Assembly (NCBI RefSeq): GCF_023156385.1
Contig: NZ_JAKZAK010000013.1
Span: 86,168 to 150,167 of the forward strand
Origin: Marinobacter xestospongiae
GTDB lineage: Bacteria; Pseudomonadota; Gammaproteobacteria; Pseudomonadales; Oleiphilaceae
Direction of reading: 5' to 3'
Length of the DNA stretch: 64,000 nt
The position numbers and the translations under genes were made by a program. Positions 9,300-17,885 of the stretch are shown here, piece after piece (positions within the stretch are counted from its first letter, which is position 1; each line of letters opens with the position of its first letter). The notes under the pieces are model-generated. The model searched no databases. It was not told the DNA's origin and saw only the letters and a program-made list of their open reading frames with translations.

Positions 9300-10502
9300 T
9301 TAGTCGGCGAAGTTGCATTCCGGCAGCATCGGCGCAAAGGCCTGGTCACCCGGAATCACGCTCAGCACATTGAGGATGTCGTCGTTGTCGCGGCGCTGGT
9401 CGGCGGGCTTGATCTCGGCGTAGTACATGTCGTGGACCATGCGGCCGTCGGCGCGCAGGTAGGCGTTGCGGGCGAAGAAGTCGTCAGGCTTGAGCTCCCG
9501 CATCTTGGCCATCACCGCGTCGGAGTCGTCGGTGCCGGCGGCTTCCACCGCGCGGAAGTAATGCATCGCCATGGAGTAGGCGCCGGCGTGGCCCATGGCC
9601 GGGATGCTGCCATGACGTTCCTTGAAGCGGTTGCTCCAGGCCCGGGTTTCATCGTCGTAGTCCCAGTAGAACCCGGTGGTCAGGCGCATACCGGCGGCGG
9701 TGTCCGGGTCCATGGCCTGGGCGGCGGGAGTGAACACCAGCAGGCCGGCCACATCGACCATCTCGGTCAGCCCGAACTCGGTGGCGGCCTTGAGTGAGTT
9801 GACGGTGTCGGCACCGGCGTTGGCCAGGGCCACCACGTCAGCACCGGAGGCCTGGGCCTGCAGCACGTAGGAAGAGAAGTCGGTAGTGGCCAGCGGCGCG
9901 CGCACCACACCCACCACTTCACCGCCGTTGTTCTCAATCACCTCGGTGGCAACGGATTCCAGGGCATGGCCGAAGGCGTAGTCGGCGGTGATGAAGAACC
10001 ATTTCTTCTTGCCGGAATCCACCATCGGTTTAACGGTACCGTTGGCCAGCGCTGCCACGTTGTAGGTCCAGTGAACGTTGTAGGGCGAGCAGGAGGCGGT
10101 GGTGAAGGCGTTGGATGCGGCGGTAGAGATCATCGCGATCTTCTTGGCATCGGTCAGTACCTTGGTGGCGGCGCCGGTCACCGCTGAGGAGACCAGGCCA
10201 CCGACGGCGTCGACCTGCTCATCCTCGACCCATTTGCGGACAATGGCGGAGCCGACGTCGGCCTTGAGCTGGTCATCGGCACTGACGATCTCGATCGGGG
10301 CGCCGAGCACTTCGCCGCCAAAGTCTTCCGCGGCCATTTCCAGGGCCGTCACACAGCCAGGGCCACAAAGGTCAGAGTAGACACCGCCCATGTCGGCGAG
10401 CACGCCGATCTTGATCTTGTCATCCGATACGTTGGCGACAGCGGCGGTGGAGGTGGCAGCGGCGACAGCCACAGCGGCCAGGGTCTTGGTGAACCGGTTC
10501 AT
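9300..10502 (-). CDS. livK: Periplasmic substrate-binding protein of the liv-type ABC transporter
   Basis: 400 residues. The ATG at 10502 (GGAGAAAC upstream) begins a clear signal peptide ending near residue 27 (STAAVA-N), so this start is preferred over the longer frame. The mature protein begins KIKIGVLADMGGVYSDLCGPG and follows the two-lobed type I binding fold of the LivJ/K (COG0683) family; SDLCGPG replaces the more usual SG/AG ligand-loop wording. It delivers substrate to LivHM. The ligand is probably a branched-chain amino acid or an amide/short acid related to leucine breakdown. Confidence 0.9.
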   Translation of the reverse strand: MNRFTKTLAAVAVAAATSTAAVANVSDDKIKIGVLADMGGVYSDLCGPGCVTALEMAAEDFGGEVLGAPIEIVSADDQLKADVGSAIVRKWVEDEQVDAVGGLVSSAVTGAATKVLTDAKKIAMISTAASNAFTTASCSPYNVHWTYNVAALANGTVKPMVDSGKKKWFFITADYAFGHALESVATEVIENNGGEVVGVVRAPLATTDFSSYVLQAQASGADVVALANAGADTVNSLKAATEFGLTEMVDVAGLLVFTPAAQAMDPDTAAGMRLTTGFYWDYDDETRAWSNRFKERHGSIPAMGHAGAYSMAMHYFRAVEAAGTDDSDAVMAKMRELKPDDFFARNAYLRADGRMVHDMYYAEIKPADQRRDNDDILNVLSVIPGDQAFAPMLPECNFAD

Positions 10503-10564
10503 GTTGTTTCTCCAATTGAGCAAGTTGTTGTTGTTTCTCAGGTATGGTGGCCGGGAGTGCCGGC

Positions 10565-11275
10565 TCAGACACCCAGGTAGGTGTTCAGTAAGGATTCTTT
10601 TTCCGCGAGTTCGTGGGCCTGGACTTCCTCCACCACATGGCCGTGTTCCATCACGTAGTGACGGTCGGCGATGGGGGCGGCAAAACGGAAGTTCTGCTCC
10701 ACCAGCAGGATGGTCAGCCCCCGCTCTTTCAGGGCGATCAGCACGTCCCCCAGCTTCTGCACGATCACCGGCGCCAGACCTTCGGTGATTTCATCCAGCA
10801 GCAGAATGTTGGCGCCGGTCCGCAGGATGCGGGCCAGTGCCAGCATCTGCTGCTCGCCGCCGGACAGTCGGGTGCCCTGGCTGAAGCGACGCTCGTAGAG
10901 GTTGGGGAACATCTCGAACAGTTCCTCCACACTCATGCCGTCGGAACGGACGGTGGGGGGCAGCATCAGGTTTTCCAGCACATTGAGGCTGGAGAAAATG
11001 CCGCGCTCCTCGGGGCAGAAGCCCAGGCCCAGATGGGCTATGCGGTGGGCGGGCATGTCGATGGTCTCAGTGCCATTGACGGTGATGGAGCCGGTCCGGC
11101 GTCCCACCATGTTCATGATGGCCCGCAGGGTTGTGCTGCGGCCGGCGCCGTTGCGTCCCAGCAGGGTGACCAGCTCGCCCTGGCTCAGGTGCAGGTCGAT
11201 GCCGTGGAGGATGTGGGACTCGCCGTAGAAGGCATGGACATCCGCCAGACGAAGTTTCTCTCGATGGGTGCTCAC
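10565..11275 (-). CDS. livF: Branched-chain amino acid ABC transporter ATPase LivF
   Basis: 236 residues; the GTG start at 11275 overlaps the livG stop by 4 bases (GTGA), so translation is coupled. ABC signature LSGGEQQMLALARIL, Walker B ILLLDEI and the terminal helices of LivF are present. The Walker A reads GRNGAGRST: the usual lysine is arginine. This substitution occurs in some LivF lineages and need not abolish transport, because LivG keeps a canonical lysine, but it suggests asymmetric ATP sites. It is the second gene of the operon. Confidence 0.92.
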   Translation of the reverse strand: MSTHREKLRLADVHAFYGESHILHGIDLHLSQGELVTLLGRNGAGRSTTLRAIMNMVGRRTGSITVNGTETIDMPAHRIAHLGLGFCPEERGIFSSLNVLENLMLPPTVRSDGMSVEELFEMFPNLYERRFSQGTRLSGGEQQMLALARILRTGANILLLDEITEGLAPVIVQKLGDVLIALKERGLTILLVEQNFRFAAPIADRHYVMEHGHVVEEVQAHELAEKESLLNTYLGV

Positions 11276-12060
11276 GCCGTCTCCTCCTGCTGCGCATTGG
11301 CCTCGGCCGCGGCGGCGGTGCCCATGTAGGCTTCCTGCACCCGCGGGTCGGTGGACACAGTGGCGTAATCGCCTTCAGTGAGAATGGCGCCGCGCTGCAA
11401 TACGGTGATACGGTCGGCCAGCTTGGACACCACGTGTAGGTTGTGCTCCACCATCAGGATGGTGCGGCCGGCGGACACCTGCTTGATCAGGTCCGCGACC
11501 CGGCCAACGTCTTCGTGGCCCATGCCCTGGGTGGGCTCGTCCAGCAGCATCAGCTCCGGGTCCAGTGCCAGCGTGGTGGCAATCTCCAGTGCCCGCTTAC
11601 GGCCGTAGGAGAGGTCCATGGTGCGGGCATCGGCAAAGCTCTCCAGCCCGACCGAGGTCAGCAGCTCCATCGCCCGGTCGTTGAGGCGGTCGAGGATGCG
11701 TTGCGGTCGCCAGAAGTGAAAACTGTTGCCCTCCTTGCGTTGCAGCGCCACGCGCACATTCTCCAGCACAGTGAGCTGGGGAAAGACCGCGGAGATCTGA
11801 AACGACCGTACCACCCCGGCCCTGGCGATGGCGGCCGGTTTCATCGGTGTGATGTCCTGGCCATTGAACAGGATGCGGCCGGAGGTGGGGCTGAGAAATT
11901 TTGTGAGCAGGTTGAAGACGGTGGTCTTGCCGGCGCCATTGGGGCCAATCAGCGCATGGATGTGCCCCCGGGTCACCTTCAGATTGACGTCATCGACGGC
12001 GGTAAATCCCTTGAACGCTTTCACAAGGTTCCGGGATTCGAGAACATAGTCTGCACTCAT
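11272..12060 (-). CDS. livG: Branched-chain amino acid ABC transporter ATPase LivG
   Basis: 262 residues from ATG 12060; a TTG 12 bases further upstream is a weaker alternative. Walker A GPNGAGKTT (about 35-43), signature LSYGRKRALEIATTLA and Walker B LMLLDEPTQGM are intact; the LSYG form of the signature is usual for LivG. It is the first gene of the operon and pairs with LivF as the cytoplasmic ATPase. The leader upstream holds the LiuR-type palindromes. Confidence 0.93.
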   Translation of the reverse strand: MSADYVLESRNLVKAFKGFTAVDDVNLKVTRGHIHALIGPNGAGKTTVFNLLTKFLSPTSGRILFNGQDITPMKPAAIARAGVVRSFQISAVFPQLTVLENVRVALQRKEGNSFHFWRPQRILDRLNDRAMELLTSVGLESFADARTMDLSYGRKRALEIATTLALDPELMLLDEPTQGMGHEDVGRVADLIKQVSAGRTILMVEHNLHVVSKLADRITVLQRGAILTEGDYATVSTDPRVQEAYMGTAAAAEANAQQEETA

Positions 12061-12169
12061 TTGAGAATCCAAGTTCGTTTGTTGTTGTTGTATTGAGTTC
12101 CTGGCGACCTGTCGCGAGCCGGTGGTGCTGCAGTTTGCAGACTATCCGGCATGCCCTGGTCTACAGGTG

Positions 12170-12185
12170 CTTACGTTAACGTAAG
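12170..12185. promoter_or_regulatory. Putative LiuR operator 1 (livG side)
   Basis: CTTACGTTAACGTAAG is a perfect 16-base palindrome 110 bases upstream of livG. It shares the ACGT..ACGT core and spacing with operator 2. LiuR regulators bind TTTACGT-type palindromes, and the regulator gene is adjacent, so this is probably where it controls the transporter operon. Confidence 0.7.
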
Positions 12186-12333
12186 GTTTCCGCCAACGTA
12201 GCAACGGGAATCACGCTGACACAAGTACGACTTTGGTCGAAGTCTCTGTTGAAAAAAGCGACAAAAGCTTGTGTTGCCGTGGGTTGGGGCGTGTTGTATT
12301 GGATGAGCAAGTGAATAGGTCGCAGGAATATAC

Positions 12334-12349
12334 TTTACGTTTACGTAAA
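12334..12349. promoter_or_regulatory. Putative LiuR operator 2 (regulator side)
   Basis: TTTACGTTTACGTAAA has 7-base inverted arms around a 2-base centre, 42 bases before the regulator ATG. It is probably the autoregulatory site. Same core as 12170-12185. Confidence 0.7.
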
Positions 12350-12390
12350 TGCCATCTAGCCTGATTGTTAACCATCCAGACAGAAGAGCC

Positions 12391-12810
12391 ATGAGCAAAA
12401 CCTACTCCATCAGTGAACTGGCAAGCGAATTCGACGTCACCGTGCGCAGCATCCGTTTCTACGAAGACCAGGGCCTGCTGCACCCCAGCCGGCGTGGTCA
12501 GACCCGGGTCTACTCCAGCAAGGACCGGGTGCGCCTGAAGTTGATTCTGAGGGGCAAGCGGCTGGGTTTCTCCCTGGCCGAGTCCAAGGAACTGTTTGAT
12601 CTGTGGGACAACACCCATCGGGGCAGTGAGCAGCAGCTCAAGCTGATGTTGGATATCATCGAGAAGAAGCGCGAGGGGCTGCGTCAGCAGCTCAGCGACA
12701 TTGCCATGGCCAACCTGGAGCTGGACAACGCTGAGGCCCGCTGCCGCAGTGCCCTGGAGGAGCTTGAAGCAAATCAGGGGGGCGTTGTCCGGGACAATTC
12801 TCCGGCCTGA
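12391..12810 (+). CDS. liuR: MerR-family regulator, LiuR type
   Basis: 139 residues from ATG 12391, preceded by AGAAGAG. The N-terminal HTH (YSISELASEFDVTVRSIRFY) and the block DRVRLKLILRGKRLGFSLAES are very close to the LiuR regulators of leucine/isovalerate catabolism in gammaproteobacteria. A C-terminal dimerising coiled coil follows; the metal-binding cysteines of MerR itself are absent. It is divergent from the liv operon with two LiuR-like operators between. Inference: it represses or activates the transporter in response to branched-chain amino acid breakdown products. Confidence 0.85.
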   Translation: MSKTYSISELASEFDVTVRSIRFYEDQGLLHPSRRGQTRVYSSKDRVRLKLILRGKRLGFSLAESKELFDLWDNTHRGSEQQLKLMLDIIEKKREGLRQQLSDIAMANLELDNAEARCRSALEELEANQGGVVRDNSPA

Positions 12811-12835
12811 CATGTTCGCCGCCTGTCGTCGGTCA

Positions 12836-12903
12836 CACCCTGTCGTTGGCCTCACCCTGTAGTTGGTTGCACCCTGTAGTTGGTTGCACCCTGTAGTCGG
12901 GCA
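12836..12903. repeat. Four tandem copies of a 17-bp repeat
   Basis: CACCCTGTAGTTGGTTG occurs exactly at 12853-12869 and 12870-12886, with diverged copies at 12836-12852 and 12887-12903. It fills the gap between the convergent liuR and lipoprotein genes. It may be a slippage-prone minisatellite; I see no hairpin or coding potential. Confidence 0.85.
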
Positions 12904-12911
12904 AAGCTTCG

Positions 12912-13457
12912 TTAACGGTTGCGATTGGCGCGGAAAAAACAGAGTTCGTCGCTGTTCATGCCCTGTTCCTGCACCGCTGTCAGGTACGTTTTGACCCGGG
13001 CCCGGTAGCGCAATGAGCGGTTGATCACCAGTCCCTCCCCCTCATTGCCGGGCAGGATGTTGGCCGGGTCCATGAGCGCCTCCAGCGGCATCAGCAGGAG
13101 TCCCCACAGCAGGCCATAAAAGCGGTGAACCCGGGTCCGGTACTGGTACTCCGCCAGCAGCGTGTCACCCTCAAAGACCTGGGCCTGGGTGGTTTCCGAT
13201 TTCATCCAATAGGTTGGAATCAGTCCAAAGGTCCAGCCCGAGATTTCCCCCGCCACAGTCTGGTCGAAGTAATCGTCCTCGGCGTCGGTGGTGACGGTGA
13301 AGCGATAGCGACTTTCGGGATGATCGTCACAGAACGGCACCTGCACCTCGTCCAATGGCTGATCGGCCAGATCTCCCCCAATGAAACCGGCACAGCCGGA
13401 CAGGCTTGCGATCACCAGCAGTGCCAACGGCAGGCATACGTCACGTACCCCGAACAT
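12912..13457 (-). CDS. Putative lipoprotein of unknown function
   Basis: 181 residues with a lipobox (LSGC, Cys22) after a short hydrophobic leader, so it should be lipidated and exported. A second hydrophobic stretch (FYGLLWGLLLMPLEALM, about residues 113-129) may associate with membrane. It carries four further cysteines or so but no motif I recognise. The gene stands alone, convergent with liuR across the 17-bp repeats. Confidence 0.72.
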   Translation of the reverse strand: MFGVRDVCLPLALLVIASLSGCAGFIGGDLADQPLDEVQVPFCDDHPESRYRFTVTTDAEDDYFDQTVAGEISGWTFGLIPTYWMKSETTQAQVFEGDTLLAEYQYRTRVHRFYGLLWGLLLMPLEALMDPANILPGNEGEGLVINRSLRYRARVKTYLTAVQEQGMNSDELCFFRANRNR

Positions 13458-13545
13458 CTTGCGACTCCTTGTCTGAACAACCGCTTACCTTACGGGCCTG
13501 ACGCGCAATTGGGAATGCCCCGGCGTGGCGCTGGCGGTATTTGAA

Positions 13546-14205
13546 TCACTGGGCGATGAACAGGATCGACGCCGGGTCACCGGTATCCGGGTTCCTGGGT
13601 TCCTGTTGCTGCAGTGATCGGAAACCGCTGTCCCGCAGCAGCGTCTGCCAGGAGGGCAGGCTGCGGTAGTACCACGGCGCGGGGTCGCCAAAGCCGGGGC
13701 CGGCTCCGCCCCAGCTGCCCGTGCGCCAGCCATCCTCGTCCGGGTGACTGTGCGGGCCGGGATGCAGGGTTTGGATCACCAAGTGGCCGTCACTATTCAA
13801 CCAGTTCGGCAGGGCTGCGAGCAGGCGGGCAACCGGGCGGTCTCCCAATAGCGAAAAGTTGCACACCGCGAGGTCAAACCGCTCCTCGGGAGCCTTGGCT
13901 GGCAGATCCTCGTAGCTCAGGACCTGATAGCGACCCGGGCCGGCGTCGCGGGCATGCCGGATCAGTGCCGGCATGGCGTCAATGCCAAGGCAGTCGATGC
14001 CGTCGTCTGCCAGGGTGCGAGTCAGCCAGCCTTCGCCGCAGCCAACATCAAGCACCTTCGCTGGCGCAAGATCGCGGATGGCTTGCACTATCGCCCGGTT
14101 GGTCACCCGCTCGCGGCTGGCGATGCGGTGTTCCCGGATCGCCCGGGCCCAGGGCTCGGCGTTGTCGTGCCAGGCACGGAGGATATCGTCGTCTGGGGTG
14201 CTCAT
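13546..14205 (-). CDS. SAM-dependent methyltransferase (class I)
   Basis: 219 residues from ATG 14205, chosen for the AAGGA upstream and because the longer frame overlaps the MarR operator region. Motif I VLDVGCGEGWLTRTLA (about 52-67), motif II LGIDAMPALIRHA and the post-I DLAVCNFSLL are those of Methyltransf_11/25 proteins. The C-terminal part has SWQTLLRDSGF, typical of small-molecule methyltransferases. Substrate unknown. It is divergent from the MarR gene. Confidence 0.87.
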   Translation of the reverse strand: MSTPDDDILRAWHDNAEPWARAIREHRIASRERVTNRAIVQAIRDLAPAKVLDVGCGEGWLTRTLADDGIDCLGIDAMPALIRHARDAGPGRYQVLSYEDLPAKAPEERFDLAVCNFSLLGDRPVARLLAALPNWLNSDGHLVIQTLHPGPHSHPDEDGWRTGSWGGAGPGFGDPAPWYYRSLPSWQTLLRDSGFRSLQQQEPRNPDTGDPASILFIAQ

Positions 14206-14314
14206 AAGGGTCCTTCCTTGCCGGAAAACTGAATCTACCAAAAGCCGCACAGGGCCGAAAGCGCGCCATATTTCCGGCGGATTGCTCGGAAGGGGTTGAA
14301 AGCTGGTTTGCTTG

Positions 14315-14350
14315 CGAACTATATTGTTCGTGCGTGAACTAAATAAGTTC
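14315..14350. promoter_or_regulatory. Two GAAC/GTTC inverted repeats before the MarR gene
   Basis: CGAACTATATTGTTCG at 14315-14330 and GAACTAAATAAGTTC at 14336-14350 share GAACT/GTTC arms with AT-rich spacers, 21 bases apart centre to centre (two helical turns). They lie 37 bases before the MarR ATG, as expected for MarR-type autorepression, and could also serve the divergent methyltransferase. Confidence 0.7.
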
Positions 14351-14386
14351 GTGATCGCGCTTGCCTCAGTGTTGACCGGAGATGCC

Positions 14387-14800
14387 ATGGACCGCCGCCT
14401 TTTCCTGCTGTTAAACCGTGCCCAACACCGGGTGTTTCGCCACGTCGAGCGACTGAGTGACGAACAGTTCGGTGCCTCCGTCAGTCAGCTGGGGGTGCTG
14501 CTGGTACTGGCGAATAATCCCGCTGCCCGGCTGACCGAGGTGGCCAGGGAGCTGGGGCTCAAGAAGCCAGCAGTGACCGGCCTGGTCAACCGTATGGAGG
14601 CCTCGGGCCTGATCGCCCGTGAGCCGTGTCCGGAGGACGGTCGGGTGTCGCGGTTGCTGCTGACCGAGCAGGGGCGTGCCCGCGCCGCGATGATTCCGCC
14701 GTTCATTACCGAACTGAACGAACAGATGATGGCGGGCTTCAGCGATGATGAGATCGATGTGGTGCTGAAATTTCTCAATGCATTGCTGACCCGTTTCTGA
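14387..14800 (+). CDS. MarR-family transcriptional regulator
   Basis: 137 residues from ATG 14387 (CGGAGATGCC upstream). The winged helix LTEVARELGLKKPAVTGLVNRMEASGLIAR (about 50-79) and wing with EDGRVSRLLLTEQG are diagnostic. It is followed 23 bases later by the alpha/beta hydrolase and is almost certainly co-transcribed with it; two inverted repeats upstream are its likely operators. It probably senses a substrate or product of the hydrolase. Confidence 0.92.
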   Translation: MDRRLFLLLNRAQHRVFRHVERLSDEQFGASVSQLGVLLVLANNPAARLTEVARELGLKKPAVTGLVNRMEASGLIAREPCPEDGRVSRLLLTEQGRARAAMIPPFITELNEQMMAGFSDDEIDVVLKFLNALLTRF

Positions 14801-14823
14801 TGGCCCAAGGCCAGGAGGTAGAA

Positions 14824-15675
14824 ATGAGCTATCTGACCCAGACACTGCAGACCGAGGCCGGTCACCAGATTGTGGCCCGAGTGTTTCCGCCGGCAACGGA
14901 CAGCCGGGCCGTGGTGATTGTCGCCAGCGCCACCGGCGTGGCCCAGAGTCACTACGAAGACTTCGCCCATTGGCTGGCTGAACAGGGCTACACCGCCGTC
15001 ACCTTCGATTACGACGGTATTGGTTTGTCGATCGATGGCCATGTCCGCAACAGCCGTTCCACCATGCTGAGCTGGGCCCGCTACGACTGCCCCGCGGTGC
15101 TGGATTTTGTTGAAGCGCGGTTTCCCGGCCAGCGCCGTGTCTGGATTGGTCACAGCGTTGGCGGTCACCTGTTGGGCATGATGGACAGCACCGATCGCAT
15201 CGATCAGGCAATTACGGTGGCCGCCGGTACCGGCTATTGGTGGCATAACTCGCCGCCCACCAAGCGCATTGCGTGGCTGTTGTGGTACGGCCTGGTGCCG
15301 ACCGTGGTGCCGCTGGCAGGCTACTTTCCGGGGCGCAGGCTCAACATCATGTGTGACCTGCCCAAGGGCGTGATGATGCAGTGGCGGAAATGGTGCCTGC
15401 ATCCGCAATACGCGGTTGGTGTGGAGGGCGAGGTGCTGGAGCGTCGGTTTGCCAGTGTGCAGACGCCGATCACTGCGCTCGCCTTCAGCGATGACGAAAT
15501 GATGTCCGCCCGCAACATCGAAACCCTGCATGGCTTCTTCACCGCCGCACCGAAGAAGATGCTCACCGTGCGGCCAGACGACATCGGCTGTCGCCGCATC
15601 GGCCACATCGGCTGGCACAAGGCCCGTTACCGGGCCCTGTGGGAGCAGGTGTTCAGAGAGGAGTTGGCGGCCTGA
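14824..15675 (+). CDS. Alpha/beta hydrolase
   Basis: 283 residues from ATG 14824, preceded by a perfect AGGAGG; an earlier ATG at 14800 lacks this support. The nucleophile elbow is GHSVGG (Ser111), with an oxyanion segment near VIVASATGVAQSHYEDFA. The family resembles COG4757 predicted hydrolases; it has no signal peptide and is cytoplasmic. It is in an operon with MarR. Substrate unknown. Confidence 0.88.
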   Translation: MSYLTQTLQTEAGHQIVARVFPPATDSRAVVIVASATGVAQSHYEDFAHWLAEQGYTAVTFDYDGIGLSIDGHVRNSRSTMLSWARYDCPAVLDFVEARFPGQRRVWIGHSVGGHLLGMMDSTDRIDQAITVAAGTGYWWHNSPPTKRIAWLLWYGLVPTVVPLAGYFPGRRLNIMCDLPKGVMMQWRKWCLHPQYAVGVEGEVLERRFASVQTPITALAFSDDEMMSARNIETLHGFFTAAPKKMLTVRPDDIGCRRIGHIGWHKARYRALWEQVFREELAA

Positions 15676-15702
15676 CTCGCCGTAGCGGCAGGCCTCTCCG
15701 GA

Positions 15703-17589
15703 TCAGCGCATCAGCTCGGTTGCCCGTTTGAGCAGGGGCTGGGCCTGTCGGGTGCGGTTGCGGGCAAGCAGGGCGTCTGCCCGTGACAGATAGGCATCCG
15801 CCAGCGTCTTCTCGGTTTCGACAATGATGTCGAAGCCCTCGGGGAGCTTGGGCTTGAGGGACTGGACGTCGTCATAGACGGTGTCCAGGTCGCGACTGCT
15901 GCGGGCGGCCTTAATGGTTTTGCCCCATTGCTCAAACCGCTGCGCGTAAAAGATGCGAGCTGCATCGGCGGGGAAAGGCAGGCCTTGCTCACCGGCCTCC
16001 ACACGCTCTCGGTAGCGATTGAGGGCGTAGACGGCATCTTCAAGCGCGGCCAGCTTGGCCAGGTTGTCCTGCACTTCCGGTACGTCCTGGAAGAAACGGT
16101 TGCCAGTGGCGAGCAGATGAGACTGGGTCTCGGCGTCGTTGGACTCAAGCGCCGTTGCAGTCTGGCGGTTGAAACTCTTGCTGGCCTCTTCAGACGGTAG
16201 CGGCAGCGTGCCGCCCAGGAACTCAAGGTTGGAGGCCAGTTGCTCCAGGTTCTGCGCATCCTCGGTGGTTTTGAAGTCGCCCTGGTTCAGGCTGGACAGC
16301 AGCTCCTCGGCAATGGCCTGCTGCAGGGTGGCCTGACGGCGCTCAATGCGATCCTGAACCTGCAGTAGTTGCTGGTCGCGGGGGAACAGCTTGGCGGCTT
16401 CGCCCGCAATCTCGAGCGCCTTGGGAGTATCTGGCAGCCCGGTGGTCTCCGACGGTTCCAGGGCTCGATCCATGCGGTCAAGGTAATGGCGCATCAGATC
16501 CGGTTGCCGCAGCTTCAACAGTCCGGCCCGCTCGATGTCGGGTAAGTCGGTGATTGCTGCAAGCAGTTGCCTTGGCGGCAGTTCGCGTACTTCGTCCAGC
16601 TGTTCGGTGGCCGATTCCAGCTGGCGAATCTGGTTGGCGGCTTCAACTGACTCGGCGGAGTTGAGCTGCCAACTGACAATGGCGGCGGTGATCGCCGCGG
16701 CGGTTGCGGTGGTCTGCCCGATCATCGTCCAGGGAATGGGGGCGAGGGCTTTGTCCAGTTGCTTGAGTGACAGGGCCTTTTCGTCGCCCAGCAGTTGCCG
16801 CTTTACGGTCAGCCACAGTTTGATGGGCATGTTGCCGGGGCGGCTCAGCTTGGCGGCCCGACGTTCTTCCAGGGTCAGCGGTTTGCGATCGAACGGGTGC
16901 CTGGAGCTGAGCAGCTCGTAGAGAATACATGCCAGTGCATAGAGATCGCCGCGGGTGGACGGCTCGCCGCCTTCTGCCAGCTCGGGCAGGGCGTACGCCG
17001 GGGTGTAGCCGTAAATCGACGTTTCGTCGTGTGCCGGATTCAGGAAGTCTTCGTGCAGTGGGTCGGTCAGGGCCCGGGAGACGCCGAAATCCAGTAGTTT
17101 GACCTGGCCATTCTTGGTGAAAAAGATGTTGGATGGTTTCAGGTCGGCATGGATCACATCGTGCTGATGGGAGTATCTCAGCGCCGACATGATCTGCTCC
17201 AGAATGGCTTTGACGCCGGTCCACTTCAGCCCGTTGGGGCGTGAGCGCTGGATCACCCGGGATAGCGACTCACCTTCCAGCAGCTCCATCACCATGAACC
17301 AGGTCTCGCCGTCCTGCTCCAGATCCTGCACCCGTACGATGTTGGGATGGGAGAGCCGGCGGGTCTTGGCGGTTTCGCGGGCAAGCAGGCCAAGGGAGGC
17401 GGTTTCCTTGGCGGTCTCGGGTTTGAGGATCTTCAGGGCAACGTTACAATCGGTTGCGCCGGCCCGTTCCAGGTGGGTATCGACCGCGCGATAGACATCG
17501 CTCATGCCGCCGGAGGCAATCAGTGCCTCGATGCGGTAGCGATCATTGAGGACTTCGCCGAGCCATTTGTGCTTTGCTGCCGTGGTCAT
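15703..17589 (-). CDS. ppkA: T6SS-associated membrane Ser/Thr kinase (PpkA-like)
   Basis: 628 residues from ATG 17589, five bases after the PAAR stop. The kinase domain occupies residues 18-285: glycine loop ASGGMSDVY, Lys53 in ALKIL, catalytic loop HADLKPSN (Asp149, HRD written HAD), DFG 167-169 and the PE of the APE motif near 202-203. A single membrane helix (about 288-308) is followed by a long helical, probably periplasmic, part without a von Willebrand domain. In the threonine-phosphorylation pathway PpkA phosphorylates the FHA protein to trigger assembly, with PppA opposing; both partners are encoded just downstream on the other strand. Confidence 0.88.
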   Translation of the reverse strand: MTTAAKHKWLGEVLNDRYRIEALIASGGMSDVYRAVDTHLERAGATDCNVALKILKPETAKETASLGLLARETAKTRRLSHPNIVRVQDLEQDGETWFMVMELLEGESLSRVIQRSRPNGLKWTGVKAILEQIMSALRYSHQHDVIHADLKPSNIFFTKNGQVKLLDFGVSRALTDPLHEDFLNPAHDETSIYGYTPAYALPELAEGGEPSTRGDLYALACILYELLSSRHPFDRKPLTLEERRAAKLSRPGNMPIKLWLTVKRQLLGDEKALSLKQLDKALAPIPWTMIGQTTATAAAITAAIVSWQLNSAESVEAANQIRQLESATEQLDEVRELPPRQLLAAITDLPDIERAGLLKLRQPDLMRHYLDRMDRALEPSETTGLPDTPKALEIAGEAAKLFPRDQQLLQVQDRIERRQATLQQAIAEELLSSLNQGDFKTTEDAQNLEQLASNLEFLGGTLPLPSEEASKSFNRQTATALESNDAETQSHLLATGNRFFQDVPEVQDNLAKLAALEDAVYALNRYRERVEAGEQGLPFPADAARIFYAQRFEQWGKTIKAARSSRDLDTVYDDVQSLKPKLPEGFDIIVETEKTLADAYLSRADALLARNRTRQAQPLLKRATELMR

Positions 17590-17594
17590 GGCCG

Positions 17595-17885
17595 TTATCC
17601 CCCGACCAGTACGGTCGGGTTGCCAACCACGATCTTGCCGCCATGGGCGGTGGAATCGCCCAGTCGGGCGACTGGCAGGCCATTGGCGAATACCGTGGCC
17701 GACCCCTGGACAATGACGTCGGGCGGTCCAACGCACACCAGCTTATCGGTCAGTCTCGCGATGGGAAGTCCACCCACGAATACATTGGGTGATGCAGCAA
17801 GGGTCGGGCCACCTACGTGTGCAACCGGACCGTTGAATGCAGGACAGGCGTGAAAAGCGCCCAGGTAAGCAGCAGGCTTGCCCAT
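17595..17885 (-). CDS. PAAR-domain T6SS spike tip protein
   Basis: 96 residues consisting of little more than a PAAR domain: glycine-rich repeats PVAHVGGPTLAASPNVFVGGLPIAR and NGLPVARLGDSTAHGGKIVVGN build the cone that caps the VgrG trimer and binds metal through Cys/His. No effector extension is present, so this is a stand-alone tip. It is the first gene of a two-gene leftward unit with ppkA, divergent from the main T6SS operon. Confidence 0.93.
   Translation of the reverse strand: MGKPAAYLGAFHACPAFNGPVAHVGGPTLAASPNVFVGGLPIARLTDKLVCVGPPDVIVQGSATVFANGLPVARLGDSTAHGGKIVVGNPTVLVGG

Larger units (their letters stand above)
12061..12390. other. Divergent promoter region livG / liuR
   Basis: This 330-base gap contains no gene. 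It holds two copies of a 7+2+7 palindrome built on TTACGT/ACGTAA (12170-12185 and 12334-12349), one nearer each gene. An ATG overlapping the second palindrome at 12349 is not a start because the MerR-type protein begins at 12391. Confidence 0.7.
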
